Positions 7,629 to 15,834 of a stretch of DNA of 64,000 nucleotides are shown piece after piece. Positions within the stretch are counted from its first letter, which is position 1. Every line of letters starts with the position of its first letter. Source of the stretch: Beutenbergia cavernae DSM 12333 (GTDB lineage Bacteria > Actinomycetota > Actinomycetes > Actinomycetales > Beutenbergiaceae); the NCBI RefSeq assembly GCF_000023105.1, contig NC_012669.1, forward strand, positions 124,001 through 188,000, in the 5' to 3' direction. The notes beneath the pieces are model-generated. The model had not been told where the DNA came from. It saw nothing but the letters and a program-made list of their open reading frames with translations, and ran no database searches. The translations under genes were made by a program, and so were the position numbers.

Positions 7629-8372
7629 ATGCCTGTCAGGTCCACACGACGTGCGCTGGTCACGGGGGCGGCGAGCGGCATCGGTGCCGCTGTGGCGCAC
7701 CGCCTCGCTCTGGCGGGGATGGCGGTCGTCTGCGCGGACGTGGACGTCGACGGCGCCGGGCGCGTCGCTGCCGAGACCGGGGGTGACCCGCTCGAGCTCG
7801 ACCTCCGGTCGGTCCCGGACGACCTCGGCGACCGCCTCGGGTATCTGGACGTGCTCGTCAGCTGCGCCGGCGTCGCCGACTCGACGCCGACGAGCGACCT
7901 GGACGTCGCCGGATACCGGCGCGTCATGGAGATCAACCTGGACGGGACGGTCGCGGTCACGCTCGCCGTCCTGCCGCTGCTCCGGGCCGCCGCCTCGGGG
8001 CGCGTCCTCACCATCTCGTCGGTGCAGGGCTTCCGGGCCGCCGCCGACACGCTCGCCTATGCCACCAGCAAGGGCGCCCTGGTGACGTTCACCCGTGCCC
8101 TCGCCGTCGACGTCGCCGAGGACGGCGTGCTCGTCAACGCGCTCGCCCCGGGCTTCGTCGACACGCCGATGGCGCGGATGCCGGACGGGACGCGGGAGTA
8201 CGACACCCCCTGGTTCCGCAGCGTGTACGTCGAGCACGCCCGCATCCCGATGCGCCGCCCCGGCACCGCTGACGAGGTGGCCGCGGCCGCGGAGTTCTTC
8301 GTCTCGCCCACCAACACCTATGTCACGGGCCAGGTGCTCGCCGTCGACGGCGGGCTCATGGCGACCTTCTGA
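7629..8372 (+). CDS. SDR-family sugar dehydrogenase (inferred)
   Basis: A 247-residue classical SDR oxidoreductase: cofactor motif TGAASGIG at about 12-19, catalytic Ser131, Tyr144 (YATSK) and Lys148, and the C-terminal GQVLAVDGGLMATF end. The acidic residue after beta-2 (CADVDVDG) favours NAD over NADP. Being the first gene of the operon with a sugar importer and alpha-galactosidase, and divergent from a lactonase, it could oxidise the imported or released aldose to its lactone. RBS AGGAAGG lies 6 nt before the ATG. Another possible role is the 2-keto-3-deoxy-acid dehydrogenase step, with the SDR at 3916 taking the sugar-oxidation role. Confidence 0.87.
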   Translation: MPVRSTRRALVTGAASGIGAAVAHRLALAGMAVVCADVDVDGAGRVAAETGGDPLELDLRSVPDDLGDRLGYLDVLVSCAGVADSTPTSDLDVAGYRRVMEINLDGTVAVTLAVLPLLRAAASGRVLTISSVQGFRAAADTLAYATSKGALVTFTRALAVDVAEDGVLVNALAPGFVDTPMARMPDGTREYDTPWFRSVYVEHARIPMRRPGTADEVAAAAEFFVSPTNTYVTGQVLAVDGGLMATF

Positions 8373-8428
8373 CACCACCCACCGCCAGGCGCCGCGCAGC
8401 GGCGCAGCCCCGAGGAAAGGACAGGACG

Positions 8429-9757
8429 ATGAGGTTCACGACGAGAGGCGCGCTGGCCGTGGGTGCCGTGCTGGCGCTCGGGCTCGCCGCCTGCAGCTCC
8501 GGTGACCCGGACGCGGGGGAGGGCGGGCAGACCCAGATCGTGATCTGGGATGCCGGACTGCTGACGAAGAGCACCGAGGACGGCGAGATCATCGAGGAGT
8601 CGTCGTTCCTCACCCAGGCGGTCGCGATGTACGAGGAGGAGCACCCCGACATCGACATCGAAGTGGTGCAGACCACCGGTGACATCAGCGCGACCGCTGC
8701 ACAGTTCCAGGCCGCCTCGATCGCGGGCGACGGACCGGACATCCGCACGTCGTTCACGGGCGGCAACACGATCTCGTTCGCGGAGTTCCTGCTCGACCTT
8801 GACGGGACCTTCGACGACGCGACCGTCGACGACCTCAGCGGATGGAACACGGTCCGCGAGGGCTATGCCGAGGACGGCGCTCTGCTCGGCATGCCCTACG
8901 GCGGCGGATCGTACTTCTACGTCTTCTACAACAAGGAGCTCGCCGAGCAGGCTGGGCTCGACCTCAGCGAACCGCCGGCGACCTGGGAGGACCTGCTCGA
9001 CGTCGGTCAGCAGGTCCAGGACTCCGGCGTCGAGGCCGCCCCCTTCTGGATCGCCAACCTCGAAGGCTACGTCGGTGCCTGGGTGATCGCCGCGCTCGTG
9101 GGTGGCGAGCTCGGGTCCGACGCCTTCACGCAGATGTACAACCAGGAGATCGCGGTCGACGACGACGCCATGGTGCGCGCGTACGAGGCGTACGCCGAGC
9201 TGTACTCCCGAGGGCTCACGAACCCCGACGCGGGCAGCGTCTCGAACGGCGACGCGAGCCTCGGCTTCGTGCAGGGCGACGGGGTGTTCTACATCAGCGG
9301 CGGTTGGGAGAACGCGAGCCTGACCGAGGCGATGGGCGACAACATCGGCGTGTTCCCGATCCCGGTCCTCGAAGGTGCCGAGTACCCGAACACGGCCGCG
9401 GGCGGCCCGAACATCGCGATCTCGATCACGAACTACTCGGAGGTCCAGGAGGAGGCGAAGGACTTCCTGCGCTTCCTGGCGGAGCCGGAGATGATCGACC
9501 TGTACGTCGAGCTCTTCCAGGTCGAGGCGTCCAACAGCGCGAGCGCGGACCCGTCGGTCATCACCAACCCGCTCCTCCAGACCCAGGCCGAGATGCTGGT
9601 CGACGCGGACGCGGTCGTCTTCCCGTTCGACAACGTCATGCCGCAGGGACTCATCGATCTCTTCTACCGCGTCAACGCGACGACGTTCCTCGGCACGACG
9701 ACGCCGGAGGACGCCGTCGGCCAGCTCCAGGATCTCGCGAGCACGGAGCTCGGCTGA
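8429..9757 (+). CDS. Sugar ABC importer substrate-binding lipoprotein
   Basis: A 442-residue extracellular solute-binding protein (family 1, carbohydrate uptake CUT1 type). The N-terminus has a signal peptide and a lipobox ending LGLAAC, with the lipid-anchored Cys at about residue 22. The mature part begins with an Asp/Glu-rich linker and IVIWDAG, where the first lobe starts, and contains an aromatic-rich hinge segment (GGGSYFYVFYNKELAEQAG). A strong RBS, GAGGAAAGGA, precedes the ATG. It is followed by two permease genes and an alpha-galactosidase, so an alpha-galactoside such as melibiose or raffinose is a reasonable ligand by context only. Confidence 0.92.
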   Translation: MRFTTRGALAVGAVLALGLAACSSGDPDAGEGGQTQIVIWDAGLLTKSTEDGEIIEESSFLTQAVAMYEEEHPDIDIEVVQTTGDISATAAQFQAASIAGDGPDIRTSFTGGNTISFAEFLLDLDGTFDDATVDDLSGWNTVREGYAEDGALLGMPYGGGSYFYVFYNKELAEQAGLDLSEPPATWEDLLDVGQQVQDSGVEAAPFWIANLEGYVGAWVIAALVGGELGSDAFTQMYNQEIAVDDDAMVRAYEAYAELYSRGLTNPDAGSVSNGDASLGFVQGDGVFYISGGWENASLTEAMGDNIGVFPIPVLEGAEYPNTAAGGPNIAISITNYSEVQEEAKDFLRFLAEPEMIDLYVELFQVEASNSASADPSVITNPLLQTQAEMLVDADAVVFPFDNVMPQGLIDLFYRVNATTFLGTTTPEDAVGQLQDLASTELG

Positions 9758-9760
9758 ACG

Positions 9761-10696
9761 ATGGGAATCCTCGCAGTGCGCGAGGGCGGGGACGTCGCCG
9801 CCGTGACGTCCCCCCCGAGCGAACGCCAGAGCAGGCTCGCTCGGCGCGGACGGATGATCGGGCTCGCCGCCGTGCTCCCGGCGTTCCTCGTGGTCGTCGG
9901 GTTCATGATCTACCCGGTGCTGTTCGCGTTGTACATCTCGTTCAACGACTCGAACGGCTTGCGGTTCGACTGGGTCGGGCTGGCCAACTACCTGGACATC
10001 CTGGCCGACCCGCAGGTCCACCAGATCTTCATCACGAACCTCAAGTTCCTGATCTCGGTTCCGCTCGTGATCTTCGCCGCGCTCGTGGTGTCGATCCTGC
10101 TGTTCGAGCGCATCCGCGGCTGGCGGGCGTTCCGCGTGCTCTTCTTCCTGCCGAACGTCCTGTCCGCCGCCGTCATCGGCATCATGTTCAAGTCGGTGTT
10201 CGGGTACAACGGTCCGTTCATGGCGGCGCTCGAGGCGCTCGGCGGTGAGCGCATCGACCCGTTCGTCGACGGGAACCTCGCGATCGCCGTCATCGTGCTG
10301 GCCCTCGTCTGGTCCGGGTTCGGCTACCAGAGCCTGCTCCTGCTCAGCGGGCTGACGGCGATCGACCCCGCGGTGTTCGAGGCCGCGGCGCTCGACGGCG
10401 CGGGGTGGTGGACCCGGTTGTGGCACATCACGCTGCCGAACATCCGGCGCGTGCTCGGCTTCGTGTTCATCATCAACGTGCTCTACACGTTCTCGTCGCT
10501 GTTCGGCTTCGTCTTCGTGATGACAGCCGGCGGCCCCGGGTTCGAGACGACGACGCTGGACTACCTGGTCTATCTGCGGGCGTTCTCGACGTCGAACCTC
10601 GGCTCCGGCGCCGCCCTCGCCGTCCTGCTCTTCATGTTCATCGGGCTCCTGACGCTCGTGCAGGCGCGGTTCTTCAAGCTCTCGGAGGACGACTGA
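9761..10696 (+). CDS. Sugar ABC importer permease (MalF-like)
   Basis: An inner-membrane permease of about 311 residues with six predicted transmembrane segments, starting with GLAAVLPAFLVVVGFMIYPV. The cytoplasmic EAA loop that docks the ATPase is EAAALDGAGWWTRLWHITLP, matching the family pattern EAA---G---------I-LP. The true start is uncertain: ATG 9761 lies right after the binding-protein stop without a clear ribosome site, whereas an in-frame GTG near 9802 has GGGCGGGGA upstream and would remove the N-terminal tail before the first membrane helix. It pairs with the next permease. Confidence 0.9.
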   Translation: MGILAVREGGDVAAVTSPPSERQSRLARRGRMIGLAAVLPAFLVVVGFMIYPVLFALYISFNDSNGLRFDWVGLANYLDILADPQVHQIFITNLKFLISVPLVIFAALVVSILLFERIRGWRAFRVLFFLPNVLSAAVIGIMFKSVFGYNGPFMAALEALGGERIDPFVDGNLAIAVIVLALVWSGFGYQSLLLLSGLTAIDPAVFEAAALDGAGWWTRLWHITLPNIRRVLGFVFIINVLYTFSSLFGFVFVMTAGGPGFETTTLDYLVYLRAFSTSNLGSGAALAVLLFMFIGLLTLVQARFFKLSEDD

Positions 10697-10697
10697 C

Positions 10698-11543
10698 ATG
10701 AGCGCATCCGCCACGAGCGCGACGCTGTCCAGGCGCGCGCGCACCCCGATCTTCCTGCTGCTCGTCGTCGGGGTCGTCACGGTGCTCTACCCGATCGTGT
10801 TCCTTCTCACGAGCGCCTTCCGGTCGAACGCCGACTATCTCCAGAACCCCTACGGCCTGCCCGGTGAGCTGACGTTCCGCAACTTCGTCGTGCTGTGGAA
10901 CAGCTACGGCGTCGGGCAGGCCGTCATGAACAGCCTCACCGTCGTGCTCATCGCCCTCGTGGTCGAGCTCGCCCTGGCGATCCTCGCCGGCTACGCGCTG
11001 GCGAAGTACGACGTCCCCGGGGCCAAGCTGTTCCGGGCCGGATTCGTGTCGGTGATGCTGATCCCGAGCCAGGTGCTGATCATCCCGATCTACCTCCTGC
11101 TCTCGAGGCTGAACCTGGTGGGCGAGTTCGCCGGCCTCATCCTGGTCTACATCGCGACCGGGCTGTCCTTCGCGACGTTCTTCCTCTCGTTGACGTTCCG
11201 TGGCGTGCCGACGGAGCTGCTCGAGGCGGCCCGGATCGACGGCGCCGGGTTCTTCCGGACGCTGAGGTCGGTCGCCGCACCGGTCGGCGCGTCGGGCATC
11301 GCGACGCTCGCCGTCCTGCAGTTCCTCGCGATGTGGAACGAGCTCCTGTTCGCGTACATCCTGCTGCCGGACGACGACAAGACCATGCTGACGCCGGCGC
11401 TGGCCCAGATCGGTGGCCGCTACCTGTCCGACCAGCCGCTCGTCTCCGCCGGCCTGCTCATCACCGCTCTGCCGCCGCTGCTGCTCCTGACGTTCGCCTC
11501 GCGCTACGTGATGCAGGGCCTCGCGGCCGGCGTGGTGCGCTGA
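10698..11543 (+). CDS. Sugar ABC importer permease (MalG-like)
   Basis: A 281-residue inner-membrane permease with six transmembrane segments and the EAA loop EAARIDGAGFFRTLRSVAAP, the second half of the heterodimeric CUT1 channel. It starts with ATG one base after the upstream permease stop. No ATPase gene follows, so energising must come from an ATPase encoded elsewhere, as in Streptomyces MsiK-dependent importers. Confidence 0.92.
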   Translation: MSASATSATLSRRARTPIFLLLVVGVVTVLYPIVFLLTSAFRSNADYLQNPYGLPGELTFRNFVVLWNSYGVGQAVMNSLTVVLIALVVELALAILAGYALAKYDVPGAKLFRAGFVSVMLIPSQVLIIPIYLLLSRLNLVGEFAGLILVYIATGLSFATFFLSLTFRGVPTELLEAARIDGAGFFRTLRSVAAPVGASGIATLAVLQFLAMWNELLFAYILLPDDDKTMLTPALAQIGGRYLSDQPLVSAGLLITALPPLLLLTFASRYVMQGLAAGVVR

Positions 11544-11589
11544 CCCCACCGATTCACCACCCGAGTCCTCTCACCCCGAAGGGAATCCC

Positions 11590-13599
11590 GTGTCCGCTCA
11601 GCTCGACCTCGTCGCCGGCGACCAGCCCACCCTCGCCGTCCGCGTCGGAGGACGCGACGCCGTCGTCCCGTCCGGTCTGTTCCGCCTGGAGATCGACCGG
11701 CGCGTCGTCGACGGCTTCGACGACGGCAGCGCCGAGGTGCTGCCCGGGCAGGCCGGCGTGCGCGGCAGCGTGGCCGACGGCGCGGCTCACGTCGAGTGGT
11801 CGGCCCGCGAGATTGCGGGTCGCGGCGTGTGGGAGCTCGCCGCTCGGATCACGAACACGTCCGACCGGCCGATCACCCTCACCCGGATGGATCCCCTGTC
11901 GGCGCGTCTCGCGCCCGGGCGCTGGACGACGCTGCACTTCCGTTCCGCCTGGGGCGACGAGTTCGCCCCCGAGCGCGGGACGACAGACTCGCACCTGCGG
12001 CTCGACGTCCGGTCCGGGCGTTCGTCCCACGGTCGCTCGCCGTGGCTCGGTCTGGAGAACGGTGACGCGGGCGTCGTCGTCGCGCCGGCGTGGAGCGGCA
12101 ACTGGCACATCGACGTCATCGACGGAGGCCGGGTCGACGCCGGCATCTCGACCTGGCGCTTCGCGACGGTGCTGCAGCCGGGCGAGTCCGTGACGGCGCC
12201 CTCGGTGGTGCTCGCCGCCGGCAGCACACTGGACGACGCGGCGGTGGCGCTCGCCGCGGCCGTCGGCGCGGCCTGGATCCCGCGGTCGCCCGCGTCGGAG
12301 GCGATGCCGGTGGAGTGGAACCACTGGTGGCCCTACGAGGACCAGGAGGTGGACGAGGGCGTCATCTGGCGCAACGCGGAGGTGGCGGCGTCGTGCGGGT
12401 TCGACGTGGCGACCGTGGACGCGGGCTGGTTCGGCGCCCCGGAGGCCGACTCGGTGTGGATGGAGCAGCGCGGCGACTGGCACCAGACCAACACCGCCCG
12501 CTTCCCGAGCGGGCTCGCGGCTCTCGGCGCCGGGATCCGGGACCGCGGCGTCAAGGCCGGCATGTGGATCGAGGCGGAGGCGATCGGCGCCGCGGCCGAG
12601 CTCCGCCGGAGCCGTCCGGACGTGGTCGCACTGTCGGAGCCGTCCTTCCGTCACGACCCGTCGTACGGCGTCCAGACCGTCTCGCTCGACCCCGACGACC
12701 CGAGCTTCCTCGGATACGTGTGCCTCGGTTCGCCGGCCGGGCGGGAGCACGTCAGCGCGGCGCTGGACGCGCTCGTCACCGAGACCGGCGCCGAGTGGAT
12801 CAAGCTCGACTTCAACATCGACCCGGACTCCGGCTGCCGGCGCACCGACCACGGTCATGGAGCCGACGACGGCCTGTTCCGGCACTACGAGGGCCTGTAC
12901 GCGGTGCTCGACGCGTTCCGCGAGCGCCATCCCGAGGTCGTGCTCGAGTCGTGCTCGTCCGGCGGGCTCCGCCTCGATCTCGGGCTCGCGCGGCACGTCC
13001 ACTGCCACTTCCTGTCCGACCCCGACTACACCGAGCACCACCTCCAGGTGCTGTGGGGCGCGAGCCTCATGCTTCCCCCGGCGGCGATCCTGCACTGGTC
13101 GTGGTCGCAGTGGCGTGGCGACTACCCGCCCGCCCGGAAGGACTTCGCCGCCCTCGGCACGGACGAGTTCGACGCGATGCTCCGGGCGGCGATGATGCAT
13201 CGGTTCGGCGTCTCCCTGCGGTTGGACGAGCTGCGCCCAGAGCTCCTCGAGCGACTCAGCGCGCACGTCTCGCTGTTCCACGGGTCGCTCGCGGACCTGG
13301 TGCGCTCCGGGAGCCTGCGCCGGTTGAGCGAGCAGCCGGTCCGCGGCCGCCGGGGCGAGCGCGCTCCGGCGTTCCAGCTCGTCGCCGCCGATCGCCATGC
13401 GGTCTTCGCGTTCCGTCTCGACGGCGCGGAGGACCTGGCGCCCGTGCACCCGGTCGACATCGACGACAGCCGCGACTATCGGGTCACCGACGTCGACTCC
13501 GGCGACGGGTTCGTCCGCTCCGGAGCCGAGCTGCGTCGCAGCGGCCTGTCGCCCGCGGAGTCGCGTCGCTCTGCGCTCTGGTTGCTCGACGCCGTCTGA
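11590..13599 (+). CDS. GH36-family alpha-galactosidase
   Basis: A 669-residue glycoside hydrolase of clan GH-D, family 36 type: an N-terminal beta-sandwich (to about residue 230), a (beta/alpha)8 barrel, and a C-terminal beta domain. The nucleophile is Asp407 in EWIKLDFN, the family motif SCSSGGLRLD spans about 454-463, and the acid/base is probably Asp477 in FLSDPDY. The substrate loops EWNHWWPYED and DAGWFG are also typical. No signal peptide is visible, so it acts in the cytoplasm on imported oligosaccharides. It starts at GTG 11590 with AAGGGA upstream. It is the last gene of the importer operon. Alpha-N-acetylgalactosaminidase activity cannot be excluded. Confidence 0.9.
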   Translation: MSAQLDLVAGDQPTLAVRVGGRDAVVPSGLFRLEIDRRVVDGFDDGSAEVLPGQAGVRGSVADGAAHVEWSAREIAGRGVWELAARITNTSDRPITLTRMDPLSARLAPGRWTTLHFRSAWGDEFAPERGTTDSHLRLDVRSGRSSHGRSPWLGLENGDAGVVVAPAWSGNWHIDVIDGGRVDAGISTWRFATVLQPGESVTAPSVVLAAGSTLDDAAVALAAAVGAAWIPRSPASEAMPVEWNHWWPYEDQEVDEGVIWRNAEVAASCGFDVATVDAGWFGAPEADSVWMEQRGDWHQTNTARFPSGLAALGAGIRDRGVKAGMWIEAEAIGAAAELRRSRPDVVALSEPSFRHDPSYGVQTVSLDPDDPSFLGYVCLGSPAGREHVSAALDALVTETGAEWIKLDFNIDPDSGCRRTDHGHGADDGLFRHYEGLYAVLDAFRERHPEVVLESCSSGGLRLDLGLARHVHCHFLSDPDYTEHHLQVLWGASLMLPPAAILHWSWSQWRGDYPPARKDFAALGTDEFDAMLRAAMMHRFGVSLRLDELRPELLERLSAHVSLFHGSLADLVRSGSLRRLSEQPVRGRRGERAPAFQLVAADRHAVFAFRLDGAEDLAPVHPVDIDDSRDYRVTDVDSGDGFVRSGAELRRSGLSPAESRRSALWLLDAV

Positions 13600-13653
13600 G
13601 GCGAACCCGGTCTCGACGGGATCCCGGCGTACGCCGTCGCCCGACTCCTCGTC

Positions 13654-13659
13654 TAGGGT
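13654..13659 (+). promoter_or_regulatory. Leaderless -10 box of PRPP-synthetase homologue
   Basis: TAGGGT lies 7 nt before the GTG at 13667. This spacing decides the start codon over the in-frame GTG at 13658, which overlaps the box itself. Confidence 0.55.
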
Positions 13660-13666
13660 GACGAAC

Positions 13667-14623
13667 GTGCGCGACATCAGGGTCTTCGCCGGTCAGTCGG
13701 GCCGCGCATTCGCGGCAGAGATGTGTGCGGGCCTCGGGGTGCCGCTCAGCGACTCCTTGCTGAAACGGTTCGCGAACGACTGCCTCGAGGTCCAGCTGCT
13801 CGAGAACTGCCGCGAACGCGACGTCTACCTCGTGCAGCCGATCGTCGCGCCCACCCAGGAGAACCTCATGGAGCTCCTGCTGATGATCGACGCCGCGAAG
13901 GGTGCGTCCGCGCGTCGCATCACCGCTGTCATGCCGCACTTCGCGTACGCACGCTCGGACAAGAAGGACGCGCCGCGCATCTCGATCGGCGGGCGGCTCG
14001 TCGCCGACCTCCTCGAGACGGCCGGCGTGGACCGCGTGCTCACGATGACCCTGCACGCCCCCCAGGTGCACGCCTTCTTCCGCGTGCCGACGGATCAGCT
14101 GCACGCCCGCCGCGAGCTCGCCGCCCACTTCGCCGGAGCCGACCTGTCGAACACCACCGTCGTCTCGCCCGACCTCGGGAACGCGAAGAGCGCGACGGCG
14201 TTCGCCCGGATGCTCGGCACGCGCGTCGCCGCCGGGGCCAAGGAGCGATTCGACGACAACCGGGTCGTCATCACGTCGCTCATCGGCGACGTCGCCGGCC
14301 GCGACATCATCGTGCTCGACGACGAGATCGCCAACGGCTCGACCATCCGTGCCATCGTCGACCTGCTCGACGACGCCGGCGTCAGCTCGATCCGGGTCGC
14401 CTGCACGCACGGGATCTTCTCCAACGGCGCCCTCGACCGCATCGCCGGCGACGACCGGATCACCGAGGTCGTCACCACCGACACGGTCCCGCAGCGCGCC
14501 CAGCACCCGAAGCTCACCGTGCTCGGGGTGGCGCCGGCGTTCGCGGACGCCGTGCACCGCATCCACAGCGGCGAGTCGGTGAGCGCCCTGTTCGACGTGC
14601 GTCCTGAGCCCGCCGATGCCTGA
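13667..14623 (+). CDS. Divergent ribose-phosphate diphosphokinase (PRPP synthetase) homologue
   Basis: A 318-residue protein of the PRPP synthetase family (ribose-5-phosphate + ATP gives PRPP + AMP). The fold and length fit, and key positions are kept: His130 in the TLHAPQ loop, the flexible-loop pair Lys192 and Arg194 (AKERF), and a PRPP loop VLDDEIANGST (217-227). However, several near-invariant motifs differ from housekeeping Prs: YARSDKK for YARQDRK, APQVHAFF for AGQIQGFF, VSPDLGNAK for the usual double-Gly form, and ANGST for DTGGT. It is probably a second, specialised copy. It lies alone between the galactosidase gene and a convergent DNA glycosylase gene. Confidence 0.82.
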   Translation: MRDIRVFAGQSGRAFAAEMCAGLGVPLSDSLLKRFANDCLEVQLLENCRERDVYLVQPIVAPTQENLMELLLMIDAAKGASARRITAVMPHFAYARSDKKDAPRISIGGRLVADLLETAGVDRVLTMTLHAPQVHAFFRVPTDQLHARRELAAHFAGADLSNTTVVSPDLGNAKSATAFARMLGTRVAAGAKERFDDNRVVITSLIGDVAGRDIIVLDDEIANGSTIRAIVDLLDDAGVSSIRVACTHGIFSNGALDRIAGDDRITEVVTTDTVPQRAQHPKLTVLGVAPAFADAVHRIHSGESVSALFDVRPEPADA

Positions 14624-14626
14624 CGC

Positions 14627-15259
14627 CTACGCCCGGGTCGGGCAGCCCGCGAGATGGTCGTTGACGATCCCGACGGCCTCCATCGTGGAGTAGAGCGTGG
14701 TCGGCCCGACGAACGCGAACCCGCGCTTCTTGAGCACCTTCGTCAGCGCGCGCGATCCGGGCGTCTCCGGGGGGACGTCGGCGAACGTCGCCGGCGGCGG
14801 CCCCGGCTCGGGAGCGTGCTCCTCCAACAGCGCCCTCAGCGTCCCGCCCTCGGAGTGCAGCGCGGCGAGTGCGTGCGCGTTCGCGATCGTCGCGTGCACC
14901 TTCAGCCGGTTGCGCACGATGCCCGGGTCGGCGAGGTGGCGCGCGACGTCGTCGTCGTCGAACGTCGCGACCACCTCGGGGACGAATCCCGCGAACGCGG
15001 CACGGAACGCGTCGCGCTTGCGCAGGATCGTGATCCACGAGAGGCCGGACTGGAACGCCTCGAGGCTGAGCCGTTCGAACAGCTCGCGCTCGTCGGGGCT
15101 GTCCGTGAACGGCACGCCCCACTCGGTGTCGTGGTACGCGGCGTACAGCGGGTCGCCGTCGCCGAAGCACCGCGCACCGGACGCCGGCGGATCGGCCTGT
15201 CGCAACGTGTGGATTCCGCCGACGTCGAGGCGGAGGTCATCGGGGGAGGTGTTCGTCAT
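14627..15259 (-). CDS. tag: DNA-3-methyladenine glycosylase I
   Basis: A 210-residue base-excision repair enzyme removing 3-methyladenine from DNA. The Tag zinc ligands are visible: Cys in the N-terminal GARCFGDG, His in the YHDTEWGVP motif, and the C-terminal NDHLAGC pair. The signature WGVPFTDSPDERELFERLSL and GLSWITILRKRDAFR are diagnostic. There is a short insertion rich in Pro/Glu in the middle. A minus-strand TACCGT box 7 nt before the ATG suggests a leaderless transcript. The gene ends 3 bp from the convergent PRPP-synthetase homologue. Confidence 0.95.
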   Translation of the reverse strand: MTNTSPDDLRLDVGGIHTLRQADPPASGARCFGDGDPLYAAYHDTEWGVPFTDSPDERELFERLSLEAFQSGLSWITILRKRDAFRAAFAGFVPEVVATFDDDDVARHLADPGIVRNRLKVHATIANAHALAALHSEGGTLRALLEEHAPEPGPPPATFADVPPETPGSRALTKVLKKRGFAFVGPTTLYSTMEAVGIVNDHLAGCPTRA

Positions 15260-15266
15260 GGGCTCG

Positions 15267-15272
15267 ACGGTA
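15267..15272 (-). promoter_or_regulatory. Leaderless -10 box of tag
   Basis: TACCGT on the minus strand lies 7 nt before the ATG at 15257-15259. No ribosome site is seen. Confidence 0.5.
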
Positions 15273-15349
15273 CGTCCCGGCTCCGACGCCTACGTGCCGC
15301 CGTCCACAGGCGCCCCCCGCGCGCCGCGAGATCTGTCGCTGGGGACAAC

Positions 15350-15775
15350 TCACCCTTCGGCGCGGCTGCCGAACACCCCGTCGGTGACCGTCTCGTAGGA
15401 GCTCCGCACGATGCCCTCGAGGACCCGGAGGTCCACGGCGTCGAGGTCCTTGAGATAGAGGCATCCCTTGCCGGTGGTGTGCGCGCCGAGCCGGGCGAGC
15501 TCGTCGGCGTGCGGACCGACGCCGTCCGGCAGGTACACCGTGATCGCCGCCTTGCGCGGCGAGAACGACGCCGTCGGGCCGTCGCCCTCGCGCCCGCTCG
15601 GGTACCGGTAGTGGTACTGCCCGAAGCCCACGATCGAGCTGCCCCACATCCGCGGGCGCTCGTCGCTGATGCGGCCCATGAGGTCGAGGAGCCGCTGCGC
15701 GTCCCGGCGGCGGACGGGATGCTCGACGGCGGCGACGTACGCCTCGACGTCCGCGTCGCCCGGTTCGGTGGCCAT
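15350..15775 (-). CDS. DUF1801-family protein
   Basis: A 141-residue YdhG-like protein of the DUF1801 family. It contains the characteristic RPRMWGSSIVGFGQYHYRYP segment followed by FSPRKAAITVYL and GKGCLYLKDLDAVDL. The fold is known in the family but the molecular role is not. ATG 15775 is chosen because the conserved EAYVAAVEHPVRRRDAQRLL begins soon after it. A weak -10-like box, CACACT, lies 5 nt upstream on the minus strand, so the transcript may be leaderless. It is divergent from the GH92 gene, with a 59-bp gap. Confidence 0.88.
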   Translation of the reverse strand: MATEPGDADVEAYVAAVEHPVRRRDAQRLLDLMGRISDERPRMWGSSIVGFGQYHYRYPSGREGDGPTASFSPRKAAITVYLPDGVGPHADELARLGAHTTGKGCLYLKDLDAVDLRVLEGIVRSSYETVTDGVFGSRAEG

Positions 15776-15822
15776 ACGCCAGTGTGCTCCGGGCGCGAAC
15801 GCGGGGCCACTCCCACCGCGCC

Positions 15823-15828
15823 TACGCT
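15823..15828 (+). promoter_or_regulatory. Leaderless -10 box of GH92 gene
   Basis: TACGCT lies 6 nt before the GTG at 15835, identical in sequence and spacing to the AraC gene promoter at 563. Confidence 0.55.
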
Positions 15829-15834
15829 GATCCG

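Noticed and set aside
8318-10780. An 820-codon minus-strand frame opposite the sugar importer genes
   Set aside because: The plus strand encodes clear ABC-importer proteins; the opposite frame is rich in Arg/Asp/His repeats with no fold signature.
11554-13677. A 700-codon minus-strand frame opposite the alpha-galactosidase
   Set aside because: It mirrors the GH36 gene, whose catalytic motifs are intact; no ribosome site or domain supports the antisense frame.
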